Shown here piece by piece: positions 1 through 5,465 of a stretch of 8,494 nt of DNA. The stretch is from an uncultured Chloroflexota bacterium (GTDB taxonomy: Bacteria > Chloroflexota > Anaerolineae > Aggregatilineales > Phototrophicaceae), in contig CALMDI010000485.1 in assembly GCA_937864975.1 (NCBI GenBank), positions 1 through 8,494 on the forward strand. Reading direction: 5' to 3'. Each line of letters opens with the position of its first letter. Positions within the stretch are counted from its first letter, which is position 1. The notes beneath the pieces were generated by a model, which was not told where the DNA came from, did no database searches, and saw only the letters and a program-made list of their open reading frames with translations. Both the position numbers and the translations under genes were made by a program.

Positions 1-9
1 TTTCCAGGT

Positions 10-37
10 TCTCCCTCCCCGATTTCGGGGAGGGAGA
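10..37. repeat. REP-like palindrome (12-bp stem, 4-nt loop)
   Basis: The arms at 10-21 and 26-37 are perfectly complementary (TCTCCCTCCCCG with CGGGGAGGGAGA) around an ATTT loop. No T-run follows on either strand, so it does not look like an intrinsic terminator. A purine-rich flank (ACAGAGGGTGGGG) follows. This arrangement resembles palindromes dispersed in intergenic DNA of Chloroflexota genomes; that likeness is from memory and not searched. The structure itself is certain and its assignment to a repeat family is inference. Confidence 0.7.
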
Positions 38-95
38 CAGAGGGTGGGGTTTCGCGTCAGAACTAGCAATCAAGGTAGTTCATCTCTTTTTTGGT

Positions 96-127
96 GACAG
101 CGGCTTATTCGGAAAGGACAGCGGCTT
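96..127 (+). repeat. 11-bp direct repeat upstream of the M24 peptidase start
   Basis: GACAGCGGCTT occurs exactly at 96-106 and again at 117-127, a period of 21 bp or about two helical turns. The second copy runs into the TTG start codon at 126, and the ribosome-binding site at 111-118 lies between and partly inside the copies. It may be a small tandem duplication or a paired binding site. No protein is implicated by the sequence. Confidence 0.6.
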
Positions 128-1349
128 GAAATCCGATCTCGATCAACTCATGGCGAAGCGGGAACTGGACGCGATTGTCGTCGTCGGCGACGAAGTGTAC
201 AGCTCCCCGCGCGCGTATTTGACCAACGGCGTGCATATGACGACCGGGCTGGTCTTGAAGAAACGCGGCGACGCGCCCGTGATTATCGCCAGCGCGATGG
301 AAACCGAGGAAGCCGCCAAGAGCGGGTTAAAGGTCTATTCCTATTACGATCTCGACTTCGCCCAGATGCTCAACGACGCCGAGGGGGATCGCGCGAAAGC
401 CGAGGTGCGCTTCTGGGGCAAGGCGCTGGAGACGATTGGCGTCCCGTCGGGCAAAATCGGCATTTATGGCGTTGCCCATGCCAACGCGATTCTCGAGCTG
501 GTGCGTCGGCTGGAAAAGACGTATCGCCAGTACGAGTTCGTGGGCGAGCTTGGCATGACGCTCTTTGACGAAGCCTACGTTACCAAAGACGCTGACGAGG
601 TCGAACGCCTGCGCTCGGTGGGGCAGCGCACGTCCGCGGCGCTTCAGGCGGCATGGGATCTGGTTCGGGCGCAGCGCGTGGAAGGCGATCAGTTGGTCAA
701 GACGGACGGCACGCCGTTTACGATTGGCGATGTGCGCCGCTTTGTCCGGCGGACGCTGCTCGACCACGATCTGGAAGACACGGGCATGATCTTCGCGCAG
801 GGGCGTGACGCGGGCTACCCGCACAGCCGCGGCGAAAACGATATGGCGCTGCGCCTGGGTCAATCCATCGTCTTCGACCTGTTTCCGCAGGAGATTGGCG
901 GCGGCTATTTCCATGACATGACGCGGACGTGGTGCCTGGGCTACGCGCCGCCGGAGGTGCAGCAGGCGTATGACGAGGTGATGGAAGCGTTCGACGTGGC
1001 GGTCGAAGTCTTCCGCGCCGGAATGCCCGCCAAGCAGCTTCAGGCAACCGTGCAGGATTATTTCGAGAGCAAGGGACACCCGACCTCGCGCAGCGAGCCG
1101 GGCAACACCGTTGGCTTTGTCCACAGTCTGGGACACGGTCTCGGCTTGAACATCCACGAGCGACCGAGCCTGAGTCACCTGTCGAAAGACACGCTTCAGC
1201 GCGGTAACGTGGTCAGCATTGAGCCGGGCGTCTATTACCCGGATCGCGGCTTTGGCGTGCGCGTCGAGGATACGTTCTACGTGAGCGAGGACGGCTCGCT
1301 CGTGTCGCTGACCAATTTCCGCAAAGACCTCGTCATCCCGGTCGGCTAA
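126..1349 (+). CDS. M24 family metallopeptidase (Xaa-Pro aminopeptidase/dipeptidase type)
   Basis: Predicted cytosolic dinuclear-metal peptidase of the pita-bread fold that removes or cleaves at an N-terminal residue next to proline. It has 407 residues, normal for two-domain family members. An N-terminal creatinase-like domain (about 1-150) precedes the catalytic domain (about 160-400). All five expected metal ligands are visible: Asp251 in VFDLFP, Asp264 in HDMTRTW, His337 in SLGHGLG, Glu366 in SIEPGVY and Glu381 in RVEDTF. His233 and His344 (NIHE) fit the accessory histidines of the active site. The TTG start at 126 is preferred because GGAAAGGA lies 7 nt upstream and MKSDLDQLMAKRELDAIVV matches the usual N-terminus. 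The in-frame ATG at 150 has no ribosome-binding site. The exact substrate (Xaa-Pro dipeptide or longer peptide) cannot be read from sequence. It is separated from the next gene by 247 bp holding its own promoter, so it is probably transcribed alone. Confidence 0.93.
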   Translation: MKSDLDQLMAKRELDAIVVVGDEVYSSPRAYLTNGVHMTTGLVLKKRGDAPVIIASAMETEEAAKSGLKVYSYYDLDFAQMLNDAEGDRAKAEVRFWGKALETIGVPSGKIGIYGVAHANAILELVRRLEKTYRQYEFVGELGMTLFDEAYVTKDADEVERLRSVGQRTSAALQAAWDLVRAQRVEGDQLVKTDGTPFTIGDVRRFVRRTLLDHDLEDTGMIFAQGRDAGYPHSRGENDMALRLGQSIVFDLFPQEIGGGYFHDMTRTWCLGYAPPEVQQAYDEVMEAFDVAVEVFRAGMPAKQLQATVQDYFESKGHPTSRSEPGNTVGFVHSLGHGLGLNIHERPSLSHLSKDTLQRGNVVSIEPGVYYPDRGFGVRVEDTFYVSEDGSLVSLTNFRKDLVIPVG

Positions 1350-1376
1350 ACCTACACGAAAAGGAATGTTGCCGTA

Positions 1377-1398
1377 GGGGCGCACGGCTGTGCGCCCC
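1377..1398. repeat. GC-rich palindrome (9-bp stem, GGCT loop)
   Basis: GGGGCGCAC at 1377-1385 pairs perfectly with GTGCGCCCC at 1390-1398 around a 4-nt loop. It is preceded by GTA. Palindromes of the form GTAGGGGCGCAC...GTGCGCCCC are familiar as dispersed intergenic repeats in Chloroflexota and some other phyla (recollection, not searched). No T-tract follows on either strand, so its use as a terminator for the peptidase gene 28 bp upstream is doubtful, though it could protect the 3' end of that mRNA. Confidence 0.7.
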
Positions 1399-1447
1399 GC
1401 ATTCGGACGGACATGCGCTGCCCCTCCCAAACCTGTCGAACACGTTT

Positions 1448-1463
1448 CTTGGCGTCTTGGCGG
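1448..1463. repeat. Tandem CTTGGCGT/CTTGGCGG repeat
   Basis: CTTGGCGT at 1448-1455 is followed directly by CTTGGCGG at 1456-1463, two copies of an 8-bp unit differing only in the last base. It looks like a short remnant of a tandemly organised dispersed repeat; a related-looking remnant built on CAGAG occurs at 5283-5309. Confidence 0.5.
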
Positions 1464-1479
1464 TTCAATAAGTATTGAA
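1464..1479. promoter_or_regulatory. AT-rich 16-bp dyad (possible operator)
   Basis: TTCAATA at 1464-1470 and TATTGAA at 1473-1479 are exact inverted arms with a 2-bp centre. The AT-rich composition stands out from the GC-rich surroundings. The element lies about 65 bp upstream of the reductase -10 element, a position suited to a dimeric DNA-binding protein. It directly abuts the tandem repeat, so it may instead be part of that repeat unit. No regulator gene is present in the window. Confidence 0.35.
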
Positions 1480-1542
1480 GCGAACTACTTCGATGAGACC
1501 CTAAGCAGAGTGAATTGATACCGCCTTCGCAACGTCCAGTCC

Positions 1543-1551
1543 TGCTATACT
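1543..1551 (+). promoter_or_regulatory. Extended -10 promoter of the reductase gene
   Basis: TGC followed by TATACT (TATACT at 1546-1551) fits an extended -10 element, matching TATAAT at five of six positions. No good -35 hexamer is found 16-18 bp upstream, as expected for the extended class. TTGATA at 1515-1520 lies 25 bp away, too far for a normal spacer. The start codon is 45 bp downstream of the element. Confidence 0.5.
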
Positions 1552-1596
1552 ATCCGTGACACTCCGCGCAACCTCAGGATAGGACAGTCCCCGCTT

Positions 1597-3024
1597 ATGG
1601 CTGAGCAACCGGGTACGCAAGCCAACCCGCTCCGGGTGGCGATCATCGGATCGGGTCCGTCGGGCTTTTACGCCGCCGAATATCTGCAAAAACAGCCGGA
1701 CTTAAACGTCGAGATTGATATGTACGACCGCCTGCCGACGCCCTTTGGCTTGGTACGCGGCGGGGTCGCGCCCGATCACCCAAAAATCAAGACGGTCACG
1801 AAAGTCTACGATAAGACGGCGTCCGACCCGCGCTTCCGCTTTTACGGCAACGTCGAGTTGGGCAGGCACATTACGCACGACGACCTGCTCAACCACTATC
1901 ACCAGATCATCTATGCCGTCGGCGCGCAGACCGACCGCCAGATGGGCATTCCCGGTGAAGAACTGCCCGGCAGCTACCCGGCGACGGAGTTCGTCGGCTG
2001 GTACAACGCGCATCCCGATTACCGCGACCTGACGTTCGATCTGTCGCAGGAGCGCGTCGCGGTCGTCGGCAACGGCAACGTGGCGATGGACGTGGCGCGT
2101 ATTCTGGCGAGCACCGAAGCGGAGCTTGCGGTCACCGACATCGCGGATTACGCGCTGGAAGCGCTGAGGCACAGCAGCGTGCGGGAAATTTACGTGCTGG
2201 GGCGGCGCGGACCCGCGCAAGCCGCCTTCACGAACCCCGAAATTCGCGAGTTGGGCGATTTAACCGACGCCGAAGTGGTGATCGCGCCGGACGAAATTGA
2301 ATTAGACCCGCTCAGCGCCGCCGCGCTGGCGCTGGATAACGACCGCACCGCCGACCGCAACGTGCAGACCATGACGCGCTTCTCGTATCAGGGCGAGCAG
2401 GGCAAGCCGCGCAAGATTATTTTTCGCTTTCTCGTGTCGCCTGTCGAAATTCTCGGAACCGATCACGTCGAGGCGATCAAGCTGGTGCGTAACGAGCTGT
2501 ATCAGGCGGAAGACGGCTCGCTGCGCGCGCGCCCGACCAATGAGATGGAAACCATTCCGGTCGGGCTGGTCTTCCGCTCCATCGGCTATCAGGGGGTGGC
2601 GCTGCCGGATGTGCCTTTCGACGCGCGCAAAGGCATCATCCCGAACGCGGCGGGGCGCGTGATCGACCCGCTGAGGAATGAAACGCGCACGGGTGAATAC
2701 GTCGTCGGCTGGATCAAGCGGGGTCCGACAGGGATTATTGGCACGAACAAGCCCGACTCCCAGGCGACGGCAATGGCGATGCTCGAAGATCGCGCGGAAG
2801 GCAAGACACTCACTCCTGCCGAGCCGGCGCGTGATGCGATGGAACGTCTGCTTGTGGAACGCCAGCCCGCTTTGGTGACGTTCGCGGACTGGCAGGTGAT
2901 CGATCAGATCGAGCAGGAGCGGGGACAGGCGGCGGGTCGCCCGCGCCTCAAGTTCAGCCGCGTGGACGAAATGCTGCGCCTGCTGGCGGAGCGCAAGCAG
3001 CAGCCCAACCCCACGGGCGATTAA
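1597..3024 (+). CDS. Ferredoxin/adrenodoxin-type NADP+ reductase (FprA-like)
   Basis: Predicted cytosolic FAD enzyme that moves electrons between NADPH and a ferredoxin, of the adrenodoxin-reductase family (glutathione-reductase-like fold, unrelated to plant-type FNR). It has 475 residues, close to the roughly 450-460 of mycobacterial FprA. The FAD Rossmann motif GSGPSG is at 18-23 and the NADP Rossmann motif GNGNVAMDVARIL at 158-170. The arginine pair in GRRGPAQ (203-204) corresponds to the residues that contact the 2'-phosphate of NADPH in the family, so NADP specificity is likely. His61 (APDHPKIK), Glu215 (NPEIREL) and Trp372 in GWIKRGPTGIIGTNK (371-385) match conserved active-site positions. 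The ATG at 1597 has only a distant AGGA at 1581-1584 (12-nt spacing), but the Rossmann motif begins 17 residues in, as is usual. No ferredoxin gene is adjacent, so the electron partner is unknown. The gene converges on the VOC gene. Confidence 0.92.
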   Translation: MAEQPGTQANPLRVAIIGSGPSGFYAAEYLQKQPDLNVEIDMYDRLPTPFGLVRGGVAPDHPKIKTVTKVYDKTASDPRFRFYGNVELGRHITHDDLLNHYHQIIYAVGAQTDRQMGIPGEELPGSYPATEFVGWYNAHPDYRDLTFDLSQERVAVVGNGNVAMDVARILASTEAELAVTDIADYALEALRHSSVREIYVLGRRGPAQAAFTNPEIRELGDLTDAEVVIAPDEIELDPLSAAALALDNDRTADRNVQTMTRFSYQGEQGKPRKIIFRFLVSPVEILGTDHVEAIKLVRNELYQAEDGSLRARPTNEMETIPVGLVFRSIGYQGVALPDVPFDARKGIIPNAAGRVIDPLRNETRTGEYVVGWIKRGPTGIIGTNKPDSQATAMAMLEDRAEGKTLTPAEPARDAMERLLVERQPALVTFADWQVIDQIEQERGQAAGRPRLKFSRVDEMLRLLAERKQQPNPTGD

Positions 3025-3032
3025 ACGACAAA

Positions 3033-3063
3033 AGCCGCCGCGCACGACCCACGAGCGGCGGTT
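3033..3063. terminator. Terminator hairpin shared by two convergent genes
   Basis: CCGCCGC at 3035-3041 pairs with GCGGCGG at 3055-3061 around a 13-nt loop, and one G-U and one A-U pair can extend the stem outward. Read on the minus strand the stem is followed by CTTTTG, giving a modest U-tract, so it serves best as the terminator of the VOC gene, whose stop codon is 21 bp away. On the plus strand, where it begins 8 bp after the reductase stop, the tail is only GTTACAAT and termination would be weaker. Confidence 0.6.
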
Positions 3064-3084
3064 ACAATGAGCCTAAACGATGAA

Positions 3085-3456
3085 TTAAGCGGGTTCTTCG
3101 CCAAGCGCCAGAATATTGCCCTCGCTGTCTTTAAACCAGGCGCTGCGAATCCCCTCCATGTCCGCGACGCCGTTCACCGTTTTTAGTCCCGGAAAATCAT
3201 ATTCTTCAAAGACGACGCCGCGCGCGCGTAGCTGAGCCATCGTCTCGTCGAGGTTGTCCACGGCGAACGAGGCGGCGGTGCTTTGCGCCGTTCCCGCGAA
3301 CGAGGACTCGTAGAGCAGAAACGACGTGCTGCCCACCTGATAGCGGGCGCCGAAGCCCAGTTCCTCGCTCGGCGTCAGACCGAGTTTCTCCTCGTAAAAA
3401 CGCTTTGCACGTTCAAAGTCGGATACGGCGATGGTCGCATAGGCTTGCTTAAACAT
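3085..3456 (-). CDS. VOC (glyoxalase/bleomycin-resistance fold) family protein
   Basis: Small cytosolic protein of 123 residues with the paired beta-alpha-beta-beta-beta modules of the vicinal oxygen chelate superfamily. Module 1 spans about 3-51 (YATIAVSDFERAKRFYEEKL) and module 2 about 60-121 (AASFAVDNLDETMAQLRARG, ending AWFKDSEGNILALGE). Glu50 and Glu120 fall where metal-binding glutamates sit in metalloenzyme members. The usual His positions in the first strand of each module hold non-ligand residues, and the protein has no histidine at all, so a canonical glyoxalase I metal site is unlikely. Substrate and reaction are unknown; detoxification or small-molecule binding is a guess from the family. 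The ATG at 3456 is chosen because AAGGAG at 3464-3469 lies 7 nt upstream. The adjacent ATG at 3459 is 4 nt away, and a start at 3486 would place that site inside the gene. It is convergent with the reductase and divergent from the RDD gene. Confidence 0.85.
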   Translation of the reverse strand: MFKQAYATIAVSDFERAKRFYEEKLGLTPSEELGFGARYQVGSTSFLLYESSFAGTAQSTAASFAVDNLDETMAQLRARGVVFEEYDFPGLKTVNGVADMEGIRSAWFKDSEGNILALGEEPA

Positions 3457-3470
3457 CATCAAACTCCTTG

Positions 3471-3499
3471 TTGTTATGACGCACAACTATCAGTATAAA
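3471..3499 (+). promoter_or_regulatory. Promoter of the RDD gene
   Basis: TTGTTA at 3471-3476 (four of six matches to TTGACA) is separated by exactly 17 bp from TATAAA at 3494-3499 (five of six to TATAAT). This is the best sigma-70-like promoter in the window. Transcription would start near 3506 and give a leader of about 85 nt before the ATG at 3590. The -10 overlaps the minus-strand -10 of the VOC gene. Confidence 0.5.
3492..3497 (-). promoter_or_regulatory. -10 element of the VOC gene
   Basis: Read on the minus strand, 3497 to 3492 is TATACT, five of six matches to TATAAT. The start codon lies 35 bp downstream, giving a leader of about 30 nt with a good AAGGAG site. No strong -35 was found; TTGCAG at 3522-3517 would need a 19-bp spacer. 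Confidence 0.4.
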
Positions 3500-3589
3500 G
3501 GCGTTCCTGCTGCTAACTGCAACTTTTGGAGGCGCGTCTCGTAAAAGCAACTGAATCGTCATTATCGCGTGGGGGAAGGATCAAAGAGC

Positions 3590-4009
3590 ATGACGTTATA
3601 CACACAGGAAAAGCCGAAACGCGCGGAAGCCTACCCGCTGGCAGATGTCGGGACGCGGCTGGTCGCGCTGATTATCGACACGCTGATCCTGGGCTTTGTG
3701 GGGGGTATCGTGGCGATTGGCGCGCGCCACGGCGCGGGCTGGCTGGTCAGCTTTATCGTCGGCGTCGCCTATCACTGGTATTTCATGACTCAGCGGGACG
3801 GTCAGACGCCCGGCAAGCAGCTTGTGGGTATCCGCGTCGTGCGCGCCGATGGGGAGCCGCTGACGGCAACGGACGCGATCATGCGCTACATCGGTTACTA
3901 CATCAACACGGCGGTGCTCATGCTGGGGTGGATCTGGGCGCTGTTCGATGACAGGCGTCAGGGCTGGCACGACAAAATCGCGAATACACTGGTGATCCAG
4001 GCGCGCTGA
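3590..4009 (+). CDS. RDD family membrane protein
   Basis: Small integral membrane protein of 139 residues with the RDD domain, a family of mostly unknown function; some members have been linked to ion exchange or stress. A short soluble N-terminus (1-18) precedes three hydrophobic segments at about 22-44, 48-66 and 100-119. The hallmark Arg23 and Asp30 lie in GTRLVALIIDTLILG. The conserved GQTPGKQLVGIRVV (71-84) follows the second helix, and FDDRRQGWHDKIANTLVI (119-136) gives the last conserved Asp residues and the WHDK signature. The ATG at 3590 is chosen over the in-frame GTG at 3569 because GAAGGA at 3575-3580 sits 9 nt upstream of it. It is divergent from the VOC gene and separated from the FAD oxidoreductase by 81 bp with a terminator-like hairpin, so probably monocistronic. 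The family call is firm; its role here is unknown. Confidence 0.9.
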   Translation: MTLYTQEKPKRAEAYPLADVGTRLVALIIDTLILGFVGGIVAIGARHGAGWLVSFIVGVAYHWYFMTQRDGQTPGKQLVGIRVVRADGEPLTATDAIMRYIGYYINTAVLMLGWIWALFDDRRQGWHDKIANTLVIQAR

Positions 4010-4040
4010 CGGTACCATCGAACATGCGCTAACATCACGC

Positions 4041-4074
4041 GAGGGGCGCGCCACCATGCGCTCCTCGTTCTATT
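4041..4074 (+). terminator. Likely intrinsic terminator after the RDD gene
   Basis: GAGGGGCGC at 4041-4049 pairs with GCGCTCCTC at 4058-4066 (nine pairs including one G-U) around an 8-nt loop. The stem is followed by GTTCTATT, a T-rich though interrupted tail. It starts 31 bp after the RDD stop codon. Because the next start codon lies 17 bp beyond the tail, it could also act as a leader structure for the FAD oxidoreductase mRNA. Confidence 0.5.
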
Positions 4075-4090
4075 TATTGAGGGCTTCATC

Positions 4091-5236
4091 ATGACCGTTT
4101 CGATCTGGCAGGCGGACGACACGCAGCCCATTCGTGAGGTCGATGTGCTCGTCGTGGGCGCGGGGCTGGTGGGCTGCGCGGCGGCATATTTCGCGGCGCA
4201 AGCGGGGCGTCAGGTGACGATTACCGAGATGCGCGACGTGGCGCTCGGCGCGAGCAGCCGCAACGCGGGCTTCATGATTACGGGTCCCGACACCTACTAC
4301 CACCGCGCGATTGAGCGCTACGGGCACGCCGCCGTCCGCGAACTGTGGGCGCTTTCGGCGCAGACACACCGCACCTGGCGGGAGTTCGTGAAAGACGGTT
4401 CGGTGCGCTTGCAGGACTGCGGCTCGATGCTGCTGGCGGAATCGGCGGACGAGGCGAAAGAGCTTGAAACGGCGGCGCGGGCGCTTCAGGCGGACGGCAT
4501 CGAGGTCGAGTATCACGCGCGCGACCCGCTGCGGCGCGGCTATTTCGCGGCGATTGAGCAGCCGTGGGATGGCGCGGTGCAGCCTTATGAGCTAACCGTC
4601 GCCGTTTTGAAGGCGAGCGGCGCGGAGCTGATCGCCAACAACGAGCTGTATGCCATCCGGCAGGACACGCGGGAGCAGGTCACCGTCTTTACGCGGCAGT
4701 ATCGGTTTCAGGCGCGCTACGTGCTGCTGTGTACCAACGCCTATTCCATTCACATCGACCCGTATTTCGCCGGCAGGATCATTCCAACGCGGGCGCAGTG
4801 TCTTGTCACCGCGCCGCTCAAGGACGCGGCTGTCCTGAACACGTGCGGCTACAGTGACTATGGCTACATGTACTATCGCGTCACCTTCGACGGGCGGCTG
4901 CTGATTGGCGGGGGACGCAAGCAGAATAAGGCGCTCGAACACGATACGACCGACGACCGTGTGACCGAGCCGGTGCAGCGCATCCTCGACGCTTATCTGC
5001 GCGACAAATTCCCGGACGTGGACGCGCCCGTGGATCGCCGCTGGGCGGGCATCATGGGCTTCACGCCGGATGGGTTGCCGCTGGTGGGCACCCTGCCGGG
5101 ACGCTCGCGCGTGGGCTTCGCGGTCGGGTTCAACGGTCACGGCTTGGCGTTCGGGGCGGGGGTCGCGGAACGCGCCATCGACATGCTTCTCAATGGCACC
5201 GACCCCGGCGTGCTGCGGGCTTCACGGCTGGCGTAG
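4091..5236 (+). CDS. FAD-dependent oxidoreductase, DAO family
   Basis: Predicted flavoenzyme of 381 residues in the D-amino-acid oxidase/glycine oxidase/sarcosine oxidase superfamily, which oxidises C-N bonds of amino or N-methyl amino acids. The dinucleotide-binding motif GAGLVG is at 23-28, with Glu46 at the end of the second strand where the FAD ribose is bound. GASSRNAGF (53-61) is the conserved loop over the flavin; it has no His at the usual covalent flavin position, so FAD is probably non-covalent. The C-terminus carries WAGIMGFTPDGLPLVG (318-333) and GFNGHGLAFG (346-355), which close the FAD site. The ATG at 4091 has GAGGG (4079-4083) 7 nt upstream. Substrate cannot be assigned: sarcosine, dimethylglycine, gamma-glutamylputrescine (PuuB-like) and other amines are all possible. 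No accessory subunit or transporter gene lies alongside. It converges on the lipoprotein gene across 271 bp. Confidence 0.9.
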   Translation: MTVSIWQADDTQPIREVDVLVVGAGLVGCAAAYFAAQAGRQVTITEMRDVALGASSRNAGFMITGPDTYYHRAIERYGHAAVRELWALSAQTHRTWREFVKDGSVRLQDCGSMLLAESADEAKELETAARALQADGIEVEYHARDPLRRGYFAAIEQPWDGAVQPYELTVAVLKASGAELIANNELYAIRQDTREQVTVFTRQYRFQARYVLLCTNAYSIHIDPYFAGRIIPTRAQCLVTAPLKDAAVLNTCGYSDYGYMYYRVTFDGRLLIGGGRKQNKALEHDTTDDRVTEPVQRILDAYLRDKFPDVDAPVDRRWAGIMGFTPDGLPLVGTLPGRSRVGFAVGFNGHGLAFGAGVAERAIDMLLNGTDPGVLRASRLA

Positions 5237-5282
5237 CCGAAAACGATTTACTGCAAAGGCGTAACAGAAGGAAATTAAAGGA

Positions 5283-5309
5283 TTTAACGCAGAGCTACAG
5301 AGGACAGAA
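5283..5309. repeat. Degenerate CAGAG tandem repeat
   Basis: TTTAACGCAGAG (5283-5294) is followed by further CAGAG (5298-5302) and CAGAA (5305-5309) units at spacings of 8 and 7 bp. The pattern resembles widespread intergenic AACGCAGAG-type repeats known from several environmental bacterial lineages (recollection only). The copies have decayed. Confidence 0.4.
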
Positions 5310-5349
5310 GTAACGTCGGGAAGAGTATTTTGAATCCGCTCCACGCCGC

Positions 5350-5377
5350 CCGGTGTTCAAAACGCCGGACTACCGGC
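5350..5377. repeat. Two mutually exclusive hairpins sharing one arm
   Basis: CCGGTGTT at 5350-5357 can pair with AACGCCGG at 5361-5368 (eight pairs including one wobble, CAA loop). GCCGG at 5364-5368 can instead pair with CCGGC at 5373-5377 around ACTA. Both use GCCGG, so only one can form at a time. On the minus strand the second hairpin is followed by GTTTTG, making it a weak terminator candidate for the lipoprotein transcript. Confidence 0.5.
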
Positions 5378-5383
5378 AAAAAT

Positions 5384-5436
5384 GGGAAGTCCCTGAAGAG
5401 ACTGGAAGGCGGTTCCAACCGCTTTAGAGGTTTCCC
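5384..5436. repeat. Nested hairpin structure
   Basis: GGGAA (5384-5388) and TTCCC (5432-5436) can close a multibranch structure. Inside are a short AGTC/GACT stem (5388-5391 with 5400-5403, sharing A5388 with the closing stem) and a stronger stem, AAGGCGGT (5406-5413) with ACCGCTTT (5418-5425), eight pairs including one G-U around a TCCA loop. Short T-runs next to the stem are weak on both strands. Confidence 0.45.
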
Positions 5437-5448
5437 GCTTTTCGTCTA

Positions 5449-5465
5449 GCCGAGGAACCCTCGGC
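5449..5465. repeat. 7-bp inverted repeat hairpin
   Basis: GCCGAGG (5449-5455) pairs perfectly with CCTCGGC (5459-5465) over an AAC loop. It lies 43 bp beyond the lipoprotein stop codon on that gene's transcript. No T-tract follows on either strand, so if it acts at a 3' end it would be as a stabilising stem rather than an intrinsic terminator. Confidence 0.55.

Larger units (their letters stand above)
1350..1596. other. Intergenic region with repeats and promoter
   Basis: This 247-bp non-coding stretch lies between the peptidase and the reductase. It contains a GC-rich palindrome (1377-1398), an 8-bp tandem repeat (1448-1463), an AT-rich dyad (1464-1479) and an extended -10 promoter (1543-1551). 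No supported small gene was seen. Long antisense reading frames entering it from the peptidase gene are judged spurious. Confidence 0.7.

Noticed and set aside
10..37. Strong hairpin considered as an intrinsic terminator of a gene left of the window
   Set aside because: No T-run follows the stem on either strand, so a repeat element is the better reading.
327..1430. Long minus-strand open reading frame (367 codons) opposite the M24 peptidase gene
   Set aside because: It is antisense to a gene with all catalytic residues intact, its translation is Arg/His/Val-rich without recognisable motifs, and such frames are common opposite GC-rich genes.
2302..3045. Minus-strand open reading frame opposite the 3' half of the reductase
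   Set aside because: Antisense shadow of a well-supported gene, with an Arg-rich composition and no recognisable domain.
3526..3951. Alternative plus-strand frame overlapping the RDD gene
   Set aside because: The RDD frame has the hallmark Arg/Asp residues and membrane segments; the other frame gives Arg/Gly-rich sequence with no motif.
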